The notes under the pieces are model-generated. The model made no database searches. It saw only the letters and a list, made by a program, of their open reading frames with translations, and was not told the DNA's origin. The translations under genes were made by a program, and so were the position numbers. This document shows, in pieces, positions 7,963 through 16,535 of a stretch of DNA of 39,272 nucleotides (position 1 is its first letter; the number at the start of each line of letters is the position of its first letter). The DNA comes from DASQEH01 sp038239485 (GTDB lineage: Bacteria > Actinomycetota > Actinomycetes > Propionibacteriales > Nocardioidaceae), in assembly GCA_038239485.1 (NCBI GenBank), contig JBBSET010000037.1, forward strand, positions 1 through 39,272, written 5' to 3'.

Positions 7963-9065
7963 CCTCCGATCCGATCACGAAGCCCTCGGGCTCAGGCGCG
8001 CCACTGCTCGAGGTCAAGGACCTCCAGAAGTACTTTCCAGTCAAGTCTGGTGGCCTCATCCGCCGGACCGTGGGCCAGGTGCAAGCGGTTGACGGAGTCA
8101 GCTTCACCCTCGAGAGGGGGGGCTCGCTCGGCCTGGTAGGGGAGTCGGGGTGCGGCAAGACGACCACGGGCCGGGTGATCACGCGGCTGTACGACCCAAC
8201 CTCCGGCAGCGTCAAGTTCGAAGGCCACGAGATCGGGCATCTGAACAGCCGCGAGATGCTGCCGTACCGCCGCGAAATCCAGCTCATCTTCCAAGACCCT
8301 TATTCCTCGCTGAATCCTCGCCACACCGTCGGGTCCATCGTCGGTGCGCCGCTGATCGTGCACAAGGCTGTCCCCAAGAGGGAGGTCATCAACCGGGTCC
8401 AGCAGCTGCTCGAGGTGGTGGGCCTCAACCCCGAGCACTACAACCGCTATCCAAGCGAGTTCTCTGGCGGCCAGCGTCAACGCATCGGGATAGCGCGGGC
8501 GCTGGCACTCAACCCCAAGCTCATCGTCGCCGACGAGCCCGTCTCGGCACTCGACGTCTCGATCCAGGCACAGGTCATCAACCTGCTCGGCGACCTCCAG
8601 AAGGAGTTCGGGATCGCGTTCCTCTTCATCGCGCACGACCTGGCCATCGTGCGGCATTTCTGTCCACAGATCGCCGTGATGTACCTCGGGAAGATTGTTG
8701 AGATCGGCGACCGCGACCAGATCTACCTGACCCCCCACCACCCCTACACCCAGGCGCTGCTGTCGGCGGCCCCGGACGTCAAGCAGGCCGCGATCGGTGG
8801 CCGGCGCGAGCGGATCAGGCTCGAAGGCGACGTCCCGAGCCCGATCAACCCACCCTCGGGTTGCCGGTTCCGAACCAGATGCTGGAAGGCGCGGGACATC
8901 TGCGCCGCCGAGGAGCCGCCGCTCCTGCAGGTGGGGGGCCGCTCGGTCGCCTGCCACTTCGCCGAGCCTCTCCAGGTGGTCGCGGTCGGCGACAGCGACC
9001 CGATGTCCGTCAGATACATGCGGCCTCCCGGCTCGCACGCCAGCCCCACCCCCGATCTGCACTAG
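7959..9065 (+). CDS. Peptide ABC transporter ATP-binding protein, OppF/DppF family
   Basis: Second ATPase of the importer, 368 residues. Walker A GESGCGKT (61-68), Q-loop IFQDPYSSLNPR, signature FSGGQRQR, Walker B LIVADEPVSALD, H-loop FIAHDLA, and a C-terminal tail with SPINPPSGCRFRTRCW. The QDPYSSLNPR version of the Q-loop and the KYFPVKSGGLIRR start are typical of OppF rather than OppD. GTG 7959 is chosen because it overlaps the OppD stop (GTGA) and has AAGAGGAG just upstream; the longer open frame overlaps oppD by 165 bases. Last gene of the transporter operon. 68 bases without obvious structure separate it from rarA. Confidence 0.95.
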   Translation: MTSDPITKPSGSGAPLLEVKDLQKYFPVKSGGLIRRTVGQVQAVDGVSFTLERGGSLGLVGESGCGKTTTGRVITRLYDPTSGSVKFEGHEIGHLNSREMLPYRREIQLIFQDPYSSLNPRHTVGSIVGAPLIVHKAVPKREVINRVQQLLEVVGLNPEHYNRYPSEFSGGQRQRIGIARALALNPKLIVADEPVSALDVSIQAQVINLLGDLQKEFGIAFLFIAHDLAIVRHFCPQIAVMYLGKIVEIGDRDQIYLTPHHPYTQALLSAAPDVKQAAIGGRRERIRLEGDVPSPINPPSGCRFRTRCWKARDICAAEEPPLLQVGGRSVACHFAEPLQVVAVGDSDPMSVRYMRPPGSHASPTPDLH

Positions 9066-9133
9066 GTGTCGTGCGCCCTGGGCGCTCGGCAGGACCACCC
9101 GAGGGCCGCCGAGCGCGACAGTAGGGTGAACAG

Positions 9134-10486
9134 GTGGATCCCGATGCGCTCTTCGAGGTCGTACCCGGCGAGGTCGCCAGCTCTCGCCCCGGGACCAGCC
9201 ACCACCCCAGTACGCCACTGGCGGTGCGGATGCGCCCGAGGTCGCTGGACGAGCTGGTCGGCCAGGACCACCTGTTGGCAGCCGGATCGCCGCTTCGCCG
9301 CCTCGTCGAGGCCGACCAGTCGACAGCTCTGCTGCTGTGGGGGCCGCCCGGTACGGGCAAGACGACCATCGCCGGCATCGTGTCCGCGCAGACGGGGCGC
9401 GCCTTCGTCGAGGTGTCCGCAGTCTCGGCCGGTGTCAAGGAAGTCCGTGAGATCATCGACGGCGCCAGGCGCACCCTGGTGCGAGGCGGCCGCGAGACGG
9501 TGCTGTTCGTCGACGAGGTGCATCGGTTCTCCAAGGCCCAGCAGGACGCCCTGCTGCCCGGCGTCGAGAACCGCTGGGTGACGCTGATCGCAGCGACGAC
9601 CGAGAACCCGTTCTTCGCGGTGATCTCGCCGCTGCTGTCCCGTTCCCTGCTGCTGACCCTGGAGCCGCTCACCGACGATGCGGTCGCGGACGTGGTCCGG
9701 CGCGCTCTTGTCGACGAGCGCGGGCTCGACTCCGCCGTCGGCCTCGACGGCCAGGCACTGGACCAGCTGGTCAGGCTCGCCGGCGGCGACGCCCGCCGAG
9801 CGCTGACGTATCTCGAGGCTGCCGCCAACGCGGCCACATCCAAGGGCGATGCCAGCATCACGGTTGCCACCCTGGAGCTGGCGGTCGATCGGGCCGCCGT
9901 GCGGTACGACCGCCAGGGTGACCAGCACTACGACGTGATCAGCGCCTTCATCAAGTCCATCCGCGGCAGCGATGTCGACGCCGCCTTGCACTACCTGGCG
10001 CGGATGATCACTGCCGGCGAGGATCCCCGCTTCATCGCCCGGCGGTTGGTGATCCTCGCCAGTGAGGACATCGGGCTCGCCGACCCGACCGCCCTGACCA
10101 CCGCCACCTCCGCGGCGCAGGCGGTCCAGCTGATCGGGATGCCGGAGGCCCGCCTCAACCTCGGTCAGGCCGTGATCGCGCTGGCGCTCGCGCCGAAGTC
10201 CAACGCCGTCATCTCGGCCGTCGACGCGGCGCTCGCCGACGTTCGCGCCGGCATGATCGGCTCGGTACCCCCGCATCTGCGCGACGCGCACTACGCCGGC
10301 TCCGCGAGGCTCGGCCACGGCTCGGCGTACCTCTACGCTCACGACGACCCGCGCGGTATCGCGCCGCAGCGCTACGCGCCCGACATGATCGCCGGACGCA
10401 GCTACTACCAGCCGACGAACAGGGGTGCCGAGGCAGAGTACGCGGCCCAGCTGGAGCGGATCCAGGCGATCCTGTCAGGCGACTGA
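9134..10486 (+). CDS. rarA: Replication-associated recombination protein A (RarA/MgsA AAA+ ATPase)
   Basis: AAA+ ATPase of the clamp-loader-like RarA/MgsA/WRNIP1 family, which acts on stalled replication forks with SSB. 450 residues: Walker A GPPGTGKT (70-77), Walker B VLFVDEVHRF (about 120-130), sensor 1 in TLIAATTENPFF, and an arginine-finger region SRSLLLTLEPL. The RarA-specific C-terminal tetramerisation part includes HYDVISAFIKSIRGSDVDAALHYLARM and GMPEARLNLGQAVI. Start GTG 9134 is preceded by an AGGGTGAA-like site. In many actinobacteria rarA directly follows the hisS/aspS region and leads to alaS, as it would here without the transporter operon. Confidence 0.95.
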   Translation: MDPDALFEVVPGEVASSRPGTSHHPSTPLAVRMRPRSLDELVGQDHLLAAGSPLRRLVEADQSTALLLWGPPGTGKTTIAGIVSAQTGRAFVEVSAVSAGVKEVREIIDGARRTLVRGGRETVLFVDEVHRFSKAQQDALLPGVENRWVTLIAATTENPFFAVISPLLSRSLLLTLEPLTDDAVADVVRRALVDERGLDSAVGLDGQALDQLVRLAGGDARRALTYLEAAANAATSKGDASITVATLELAVDRAAVRYDRQGDQHYDVISAFIKSIRGSDVDAALHYLARMITAGEDPRFIARRLVILASEDIGLADPTALTTATSAAQAVQLIGMPEARLNLGQAVIALALAPKSNAVISAVDAALADVRAGMIGSVPPHLRDAHYAGSARLGHGSAYLYAHDDPRGIAPQRYAPDMIAGRSYYQPTNRGAEAEYAAQLERIQAILSGD

Positions 10487-10503
10487 GGCCGGATACGTCG
10501 CGA

Positions 10504-10552
10504 TAAGGTGGCCCTCGAGGCGTTTCTGGACGTCGACGGAGACCCGGAGGGA
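10504..10552 (+). promoter_or_regulatory. Weak promoter candidate and RBS before the small membrane protein
   Basis: The 71-bp gap after rarA contains TAAGGT (10504-10509), a fair -10 hexamer with no convincing -35. A GGAGGGA Shine-Dalgarno stands just before ATG 10558. Low confidence for the promoter; the ribosome site is clear. Confidence 0.3.
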
Positions 10553-10557
10553 TCGAG

Positions 10558-11070
10558 ATGGCGACGGTGATGGCGGCGGCGCTTGTCGTGTGCGTGGTCG
10601 CCATCGCCGTCCTCGCTCGCTCCGTCTCACAGCTGCGGCGCGAGCTGGTCTCGCTCGACCGGCGGGTGGCGGGGCTGTCGCCACCCACGGGACAGGCTCC
10701 CCGCTCCGCCGGTGGGCAGGGCTCGTCGCCGCGCCAGGCAGCCGCGCCCTCGCAGGCGTGGATGCCGGATGGCGCCGGTCCCGCTGGCGACGCGGACACA
10801 GCCCCCGACCAGACTGTTCGCGTCCCCGTGATCACCGACATGGCCGACCGGCATCCTCGCGATGTCGACTGGAGCGTGTCCAGGGTGGCGTCGGTGGCGC
10901 TGGCCGGTCCGCTGATCAAGGTGACGGCGTTCTCGCACGGCCTCCGGCGTGCGCTCGACGAGGACACCAGGATGCGGATCGGATACGCAGTCCGCAAGGA
11001 GCTCAAGCTGCAGCGGAAGATCCGCCGTCGGCGGGCCCGACGGACACCGTCGAAGGGTTGGGGACGATGA
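10558..11070 (+). CDS. Small membrane-anchored protein of unknown function (DUF948-like position)
   Basis: 170 residues. It has one N-terminal transmembrane segment (about 4-20: VMAAALVVCVVAIAVLA) and a short polar coiled-coil-like stretch (RSVSQLRRELVSLDRR). A low-complexity Gly/Ala/Pro linker (about 40-85) follows. The C-terminal half is very basic (KELKLQRKIRRRRARR) and contains VALAGPLIKVTAFSHGLRRAL. Actinobacteria usually carry a small protein of this architecture, often assigned to DUF948, between rarA and alaS; this is recognition by position and shape, not by a clear domain match. Its stop overlaps the next ATG (ATGA). The function is unknown; the basic tail could contact nucleic acid or membrane lipid. 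Confidence 0.75.
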   Translation: MATVMAAALVVCVVAIAVLARSVSQLRRELVSLDRRVAGLSPPTGQAPRSAGGQGSSPRQAAAPSQAWMPDGAGPAGDADTAPDQTVRVPVITDMADRHPRDVDWSVSRVASVALAGPLIKVTAFSHGLRRALDEDTRMRIGYAVRKELKLQRKIRRRRARRTPSKGWGR

Positions 11071-11405
11071 GGCGGCTGGTGTGGTTCGCCACGGGTGCGG
11101 CGAGCGGCGTCTACACGCTGGTCAAGGCGAGGCGCGCAGCCCGGAACCTCACGCCTGACGGCATCGGTGCCAGGGTGGCGGCCGTCGGGCTCGGTGCTCG
11201 GATGTTCGCCGACGAGGTCGCGGCATCGATGGCGACCAGAGAGGCGGAGCTGAGGGCAGAGCTAGGCCTGGCGGTCTCCCCTCGGCGTGTCATCGGGCCT
11301 GCCGCCACACGCGGCCTGACCCCCGCGGCACCGGTCGACCACGCAGCTGACATGAGCTCACCAGGCAACCAGGATCGAGAAGGCACTGACGATGGAGACC
11401 GCTGA
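11067..11405 (+). CDS. Small conserved actinobacterial protein (DUF6167-like)
   Basis: 112 residues, no recognised catalytic motif. The N-terminal half is MRRLVWFATGAASGVYTLVK, a glycine-bearing hydrophobic segment that looks membrane-interactive. It continues with basic residues and ARVAAVGLGARMFADEVAASMATREAELR. The C-terminal part is poorly conserved-looking and polar. A protein of this type commonly sits immediately before alaS in actinobacteria; I associate it with DUF6167 from memory. Start ATG 11067 overlaps the upstream stop. Its 3' end overlaps alaS by 14 bases, so it is co-translated with alaS. Function unknown. Confidence 0.75.
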   Translation: MRRLVWFATGAASGVYTLVKARRAARNLTPDGIGARVAAVGLGARMFADEVAASMATREAELRAELGLAVSPRRVIGPAATRGLTPAAPVDHAADMSSPGNQDREGTDDGDR

Positions 11406-14070
11406 GATCAGGCGCCGCTTCCTGGCGCACTTCGAGGCCCGCGACCATACCGTCGTCCCCAGCGCCTCCTTGCTGCTGGACGACCCCAACCTCCTCTTCG
11501 TCAACGCTGGCATGGTGCCTTTCGTGCCGTACTTCCTGGGCCAGGCACGGCCGCCGTTCAGCAGAGCGGTCAGCGTGCAGAAGTGCGTCCGCACCATCGA
11601 CATCGAGGAGGTCGGCCGCACCGACCGCCACGGCACCTTCTTCCAGATGAACGGCAACTTCTCGTTCGGCGACTACTTCAAGGAGGGCGCCATCGAGGCG
11701 GCCTGGGAGCTGGTCACGAAGAGCCAGGCGGACGGGGGCTTCGGGTTCCCCGAGTCGCTGCTGCACGTCTCGGTCTACCACGACGACGACGAGTCGGTGA
11801 CGCTGTGGAAGAAGCTGGCCGGGCTTCCTGACGAGCGCATCCATCGTCTTGGCATGGTCGACAACTTCTGGTCCATGGGTATCCCCGGCCCGTGCGGCCC
11901 CGACTCCGAGCTCTTCCTCGACCGGGGGCCCGACCACGGACCCGATGGCGACATCGAGAAGGCCGGCGACCGCTACCTGGAGTTCTGGAATCTCGTCTTC
12001 ATGCAGAGCCAGCGCGGTCCCAGCGACGACATCGGCGACTTCGAGATCCTGGGCGACCTTCCCGCGAAGAACATCGACACCGGTATGGGGCTGGAGCGGA
12101 TGGCCATGCTCCAGCAGGGCGTGGGCAGCATCTACGAGATCGACGAGGTGCGCTCGGTCCTCGACCGCGCCGCTGAGCTCGCCGGCAAGCGGTACGGCGA
12201 CAACCACGACGACGACGTCAGACTGCGTGTCGTGGCCGACCATGTCCGCAGCGGCCTGATGCTGATCGGTGACGGGGTCACGCCCAGCAACGAGGCCCGT
12301 GGCTACGTGCTCCGGCGCATCCTGCGCCGGGCGGTCCGGGCGATGCGACTGCTCGGAGTCGAGGACCGCGTACTGCCCGAGCTGCTGCCACGATCGCTGG
12401 AGCGGATGCGGCTGTCGTACCCGGAGCTCGACGCCGAGTGGCCACGCATCTCGACGGTCGCCTATGCCGAGGAGGACGCGTTCCGGCAGACACTCAGAGC
12501 GGGGACGGCGATGTTCGACCTCGCTGCGTCCGAGACGGTCCGGGTGGGCGACGTCGAGCTCTCGGGAGCCAAGGCCTTCCAGCTGCACGACACGTACGGG
12601 TTCCCCATCGACATCACCTTGGAGATGGCGGCCGAGCAGGGACTGTCGGTCGACGAGGTCGGGTTTCGTCGGCTGATGACCGAGCAGCGCGACCGGGCGA
12701 AGGCCGATGCCCGCGCCAAGAAGGGACAACACCTCGACGCCACGTCGTACCGCGACGTGGCCGACTCGATGGGCCACGCGGTGGAGTTCACCGGCTACGA
12801 CGAGGTCGTGTCCGAGGCCACCGTGACGGGCATCATCGGCGACGGCGGCGTCCTCGACAGGGTCTCCGAGGGCGAGACCTTCGAGCTTGTCCTCGACCGG
12901 ACCCCGTTCTACGCCGAGGGCGGCGGCCAGCTCGCCGACCACGGGATCGTCGAGCTCTCCAACGGCGCGCTCGTGCAGGTCGACGACGTGCAGTCCCCGA
13001 CGGCCGGCATCGTCGTCCACACCGCTCGCGTCCTGAGCGGCGAGGTGACCACAGGCCTTGACGGGCGTGCGGTCGTCGACATCGAGCGCCGCAAGTCGAT
13101 CAGCCGCGCCCACACCGCGACCCACATGGTTCACAAGGCGATCCGTGAGTCGCTCGGCGACACCGCCACCCAGGCGGGCAGTGAGAACGCCCCTGGACGC
13201 TTCCGGTTCGACTTCTCGGCGTCCGGAGCGGTACCCGCGTCGGTGCTGTCCGACGTCGAGGCGAAGGTGAACGACCTCGTCCTCGCGGACCTCGGTGTCC
13301 AGGCACAGGTGATGACCCAGGCGCAGGCACGGGCGTCGGGCGCGATGGCCCTGTTCGGCGAGAAGTACGGCGAGCAGGTCCGTGTCGTGTCGGTCGGTGA
13401 CTGGGCGCGCGAGCTCTGCGGCGGCACGCACGCGCTGCGGTCGGGGCAGCTCGGCGTGATCAAGCTGCTCGGCGAGTCGTCGATCGGTGCGGGCGTACGC
13501 CGCGTCGAGGCGCTGGTCGGGGCGGACGCCTACCAGTACCTCGCGCGCGAGCACGTGCTTGTCGCCCAGCTCACCGAGGCCCTCAAAGTGCGCCCCGAGG
13601 AGCTTCCCCAGCGGGTGGCCGACATCGTGGAGCGGCTGCGCCGGGCCGAGAAGGAGATCGAGCGGGTGCGGGTCGTGTCGCTGCTCGCCCGGGCCGGCGA
13701 GCTGGCCGGCTCACCGCGCGACGTCTTCGGTGTCAGATACGTCGGCCAGGTGGTCGAGGGTGCAGGGGCCGCCGACGTGCGCCGACTGGTTCTCGATGTG
13801 CGGGCCAGGATGGGCAACGACACCCCGGCGGCCGTTGCCGTCGTGGGCTCGAGCGACGGCAAGCCCAATGTCGTGGTCGCGGTGAACGACCTCGCCAGGG
13901 ACTGGGGGTTGAGTGCGGGGTCCCTCGTCAGGGCCGCCGCTGTCGCGCTGGGGGGGAGCGGCGGCGGCAAGGACGACGTCGCTCAGGGTGGTGGCACCGA
14001 GATGGGACAGGCTCGTGCGGCCCTGCAACAGGTCGAGCTAGCCGTCGGACAACGGGTCACGAGCTCCTGA
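11392..14070 (+). CDS. alaS: Alanyl-tRNA synthetase
   Basis: Class II enzyme that charges tRNA-Ala and hydrolyses mischarged Ser/Gly-tRNA-Ala. The 892-residue protein has the usual order. The N-terminal aminoacylation core begins ETAEIRRRFLAHFEARDHTVVPS, with motif 2 around GRTDRHGTFFQMNGNFSFGDYFK. The editing domain has the zinc ligands His574 and His578 (HTATH) and Cys676 and His680 (CGGTH). The C-terminal DHHA1 domain ends in a GGGGKDDVAQGGG-type glycine-rich segment. All editing ligands are intact. Start ATG 11392 lies inside the end of the preceding small gene. The stop is five bases from the start of ruvX, so the genes probably form one transcript. Confidence 0.97.
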   Translation: METAEIRRRFLAHFEARDHTVVPSASLLLDDPNLLFVNAGMVPFVPYFLGQARPPFSRAVSVQKCVRTIDIEEVGRTDRHGTFFQMNGNFSFGDYFKEGAIEAAWELVTKSQADGGFGFPESLLHVSVYHDDDESVTLWKKLAGLPDERIHRLGMVDNFWSMGIPGPCGPDSELFLDRGPDHGPDGDIEKAGDRYLEFWNLVFMQSQRGPSDDIGDFEILGDLPAKNIDTGMGLERMAMLQQGVGSIYEIDEVRSVLDRAAELAGKRYGDNHDDDVRLRVVADHVRSGLMLIGDGVTPSNEARGYVLRRILRRAVRAMRLLGVEDRVLPELLPRSLERMRLSYPELDAEWPRISTVAYAEEDAFRQTLRAGTAMFDLAASETVRVGDVELSGAKAFQLHDTYGFPIDITLEMAAEQGLSVDEVGFRRLMTEQRDRAKADARAKKGQHLDATSYRDVADSMGHAVEFTGYDEVVSEATVTGIIGDGGVLDRVSEGETFELVLDRTPFYAEGGGQLADHGIVELSNGALVQVDDVQSPTAGIVVHTARVLSGEVTTGLDGRAVVDIERRKSISRAHTATHMVHKAIRESLGDTATQAGSENAPGRFRFDFSASGAVPASVLSDVEAKVNDLVLADLGVQAQVMTQAQARASGAMALFGEKYGEQVRVVSVGDWARELCGGTHALRSGQLGVIKLLGESSIGAGVRRVEALVGADAYQYLAREHVLVAQLTEALKVRPEELPQRVADIVERLRRAEKEIERVRVVSLLARAGELAGSPRDVFGVRYVGQVVEGAGAADVRRLVLDVRARMGNDTPAAVAVVGSSDGKPNVVVAVNDLARDWGLSAGSLVRAAAVALGGSGGGKDDVAQGGGTEMGQARAALQQVELAVGQRVTSS

Positions 14071-14075
14071 CGGCG

Positions 14076-14582
14076 GTGACTGTTGGCACGGAGCCGCCTG
14101 AGCCGGGTCGGTCGAGACCCGGTGTGAGACTCGGCGTGGACGTCGGCGACGTCCGGATCGGGGTGGCCCGCTGCGACCCCGGTGCGCTGATAGCGACCCC
14201 GGTGGAGACTGTGGCCGCCGGCCCGGGCGCCGTCGCCAGGTTGCTCGAGCTGGCGGTCGAGCACGAGGCGGTCGAGCTCGTCGTCGGTCTGCCGCGGTCG
14301 CTGTCCGGGCGGATCGGGCCGGCAGCGGCTAAGGTCGACGAGTTCGCGCAGGCGGTGTATCAGGCTGCGCGAACACGCGGGCTCGCGCTGCCGATTCGCC
14401 TTGTCGACGAAAGACTGACTACGGTGATGGCCGAGCGGGTGCTGCGCGAGCGCGGTAGGAAAGGCGCTCGTCGGCGCGCGGTGGTCGACCAGGCGGCCGC
14501 AGTCGTGATCCTGCAGTACGCGATCGACATCGAACGGTCAACGGGGCGACCACCAGGCGAGGAAGTGGGCACCCCGACGTGA
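14076..14582 (+). CDS. ruvX: Putative Holliday junction resolvase / pre-16S rRNA nuclease (YqgF/RuvX)
   Basis: RNase H-fold nuclease of the YqgF family, implicated in maturation of the 5' end of 16S rRNA and earlier proposed as a Holliday junction resolvase. 168 residues with the acidic residues in place: GVDVGDVRIGVARCD (first Asp strand), LVVGLPRSLSGR, LVDERLTTVMAE (Glu), and VVDQAAAVVILQ (last Asp). A 20-residue Pro/Gly-rich leader precedes the fold. GTG 14076 is used because no better start precedes RLGVDVG. The stop overlaps the mltG GTG (GTGA). The order alaS-ruvX-mltG-aroE is widely conserved in actinobacteria. Confidence 0.93.
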   Translation: MTVGTEPPEPGRSRPGVRLGVDVGDVRIGVARCDPGALIATPVETVAAGPGAVARLLELAVEHEAVELVVGLPRSLSGRIGPAAAKVDEFAQAVYQAARTRGLALPIRLVDERLTTVMAERVLRERGRKGARRRAVVDQAAAVVILQYAIDIERSTGRPPGEEVGTPT

Positions 14583-15700
14583 GCGACCTGAGGCTCGGCG
14601 ACATCGCATCCGGCAGCCATCACCGGGCCATGCGTCACGGCTGTCTGCCTGCCCTCATCGCGCTCGCACTGATCGTCGCCATCGGCATTTTCGCGTACGT
14701 CAAGGGCGTGGACCTGATCAAGAGTGTCCTGTCCGGCCCCGAGGACTACTCGGGCGACGGGCACGGGTCCGTCATCATCAAGGTGGACAGTGGCGCGACC
14801 TCGTCGGCGATCGGCAACATCCTGGTCGGTGCCGATGTCGTCAAGAGCACCGACGCCTTCAAGAACGCCGCCGAGGCGGACCCCCGCTCGCTCACCATCC
14901 AGGCGGGCTGCTACTCGATGCACTCGCAGATGTCGGCGAAGAACGCCCTGACGCTGATGCTGAAGGACTCCTCGCACGTGAACTGCCCGGGCGAGTCCCA
15001 GCTGACCGTGCCCGAGGGGCTGCGCGCCAACGAGATCCTGGCTCTGGTCGCCAAGGACACCCACCTGAGCTCGCACGCCGTGAAGACGGCCTTCGCCGCG
15101 ACGAACAGGCTCGGGCTGCCGTCCTATGCCGACGGCGACGGCGAGGGATACCTGTTCCCAGCGACGTACGACGTCACGAAGACGACGACCGCACCCAGCC
15201 TGCTGAAGACGATGGTGGCCAAGTTCGCGGCCGAGGCGGACGCCGTCAAGCTGCAGTCGAAAGCCCGCGCCCTCGGCGTCAGCCCTCACGACGTCGTGAT
15301 CGTCGCGAGTCTGATCCAGGCAGAGGCGAGCCGGCCGCAGGATCTGCCGAAGGTGGCCAGCGTGATCTACAACCGCCTCGACGCCGGCATGCCGCTCCAG
15401 CTCGACTCGACCTTGCACTACGCGGTCGACAGCCGCGGGGAGATCCAGACCTCGGCGAACCTGCGGGACCTGAACTCGCCGTACAACACCTACAAGCGGA
15501 CCGGGCTGCCCCCGACGGCCATCGACTCGCCCGGCGCTACGGCCCTCGAGGCGGCCCTGAACCCGGCTCGCACGAGCTACCTCTACTTCGTCACGGTCAA
15601 CCTACGCACTGGCGACACCCGGTTCGCAACGACGTTTGCTCAGCACCAGGCGAACGTGCAGCTGCTGAACCAGTACTGCGAGACATCGAGTGCCTGTTGA
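14579..15700 (+). CDS. mltG: Endolytic murein transglycosylase MltG
   Basis: Membrane-bound lytic transglycosylase that cuts nascent peptidoglycan strands and limits glycan length. 373 residues: a short cytoplasmic tail, one transmembrane helix (about 20-47), a LysM-like first extracellular part, then the YceG catalytic domain. The expected catalytic acid is Glu249 in VASLIQAEASRPQDLPKVAS, followed by VIYNRLDAGMPLQLDSTL and NSPYNTYKRTGLPPTAIDSPG, all diagnostic of the family. GTG 14579 overlaps the ruvX stop; the 3' end overlaps aroE by 11 bases. Confidence 0.95.
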   Translation: MSDLRLGDIASGSHHRAMRHGCLPALIALALIVAIGIFAYVKGVDLIKSVLSGPEDYSGDGHGSVIIKVDSGATSSAIGNILVGADVVKSTDAFKNAAEADPRSLTIQAGCYSMHSQMSAKNALTLMLKDSSHVNCPGESQLTVPEGLRANEILALVAKDTHLSSHAVKTAFAATNRLGLPSYADGDGEGYLFPATYDVTKTTTAPSLLKTMVAKFAAEADAVKLQSKARALGVSPHDVVIVASLIQAEASRPQDLPKVASVIYNRLDAGMPLQLDSTLHYAVDSRGEIQTSANLRDLNSPYNTYKRTGLPPTAIDSPGATALEAALNPARTSYLYFVTVNLRTGDTRFATTFAQHQANVQLLNQYCETSSAC

Positions 15701-16535
15701 CGGTGCGGCCACGGCCCCACGCTGTGCTGTGGTCGGCAGCCCGATCGCACACTCCTTGTCGCCCGTGCTCCACCGGGCCGCGTATGCCGAGCTCGGCCTG
15801 AGCTGGACCTACGACGCGGTCGAGGTGGCGCAGGCGCAGCTCGCCGGCTTCGTCGGCGGTCTTGGGCCCGAGTGGCGCGGGCTCTCGCTGACCATGCCGC
15901 TGAAGCGGTGCGTCCTCGACGTGTGTGACCAGGTCGAGGACGAGGCCGCGACGTTGGGGTCGGCCAACACGATGCTGATCGGACAGGACGGGAGGCGGAC
16001 CGCTGCCAACACCGACGTCGGTGGCTTCCTCGGTGCCCTCGGCGAGGCAGGGGTGATGGGGCTCGGCTCGGTGGCGATCGTCGGAGCCGGAGCGACCGCC
16101 GCGTCAGCGCTTGCCGCGGCGGCTCGGATGGGCGCTCAGCAGGCGACGGTTCTCGCCCGGTCCGCGTCCAGAGCGGCACCTCTGATCGCCCTGGGGCTGC
16201 GGCTAGGCGTCGCCGTCGACGTACACAACATCGCCGAGCCGCTCCCTACGCGTGGTTTGTCGGTCGATGCCGTCATCTCGACGATCCCCGCTGCCGCCCA
16301 GACAGCGGTCGCCGAGCGGCTCGCCGGACTCGCACCGGTCGTGTTCGACGTCATCTACCATCCGCGGCTGACCCCGCTCGTCGAGCAGGCACGGTCGCAG
16401 GGGCTCACTGTCGTCGAGGGGTTCAGCCTGCTGCTGTACCAGGCGGGCAGGCAGGTCGAGCTGATGACGGGAGTGGACTCAGCTCCGCTCGAGCAGATGC
16501 GTGCCGCCGGACTGGTCGCCTTGGGGGACCAGTGA
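15690..16535 (+). CDS. aroE: Shikimate dehydrogenase
   Basis: NADPH-dependent reduction of 3-dehydroshikimate to shikimate. 281 residues. The N-terminal substrate domain has the shikimate-binding SPIAHSLSP motif. The catalytic Lys is in LTMPLKR, with Asn in GSANTM and Asp in AANTDVGGF. The Rossmann domain begins VAIVGAGATAASALAAA. ISTIPAAAQ and GFSLLLYQAGRQVELMTG are also typical. GTG 15690 lies inside mltG. The stop overlaps the GTG proposed for the FAD oxidase (GTGA). It is the first aro gene of a cluster that resumes at 18936. Confidence 0.95.
   Translation: MPVDGAATAPRCAVVGSPIAHSLSPVLHRAAYAELGLSWTYDAVEVAQAQLAGFVGGLGPEWRGLSLTMPLKRCVLDVCDQVEDEAATLGSANTMLIGQDGRRTAANTDVGGFLGALGEAGVMGLGSVAIVGAGATAASALAAAARMGAQQATVLARSASRAAPLIALGLRLGVAVDVHNIAEPLPTRGLSVDAVISTIPAAAQTAVAERLAGLAPVVFDVIYHPRLTPLVEQARSQGLTVVEGFSLLLYQAGRQVELMTGVDSAPLEQMRAAGLVALGDQ

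Noticed and set aside
11290..13554. Minus-strand open frame of 754 codons opposite alaS
   Set aside because: Typical G+C-rich mirror of alaS, no motif and no ribosome site.
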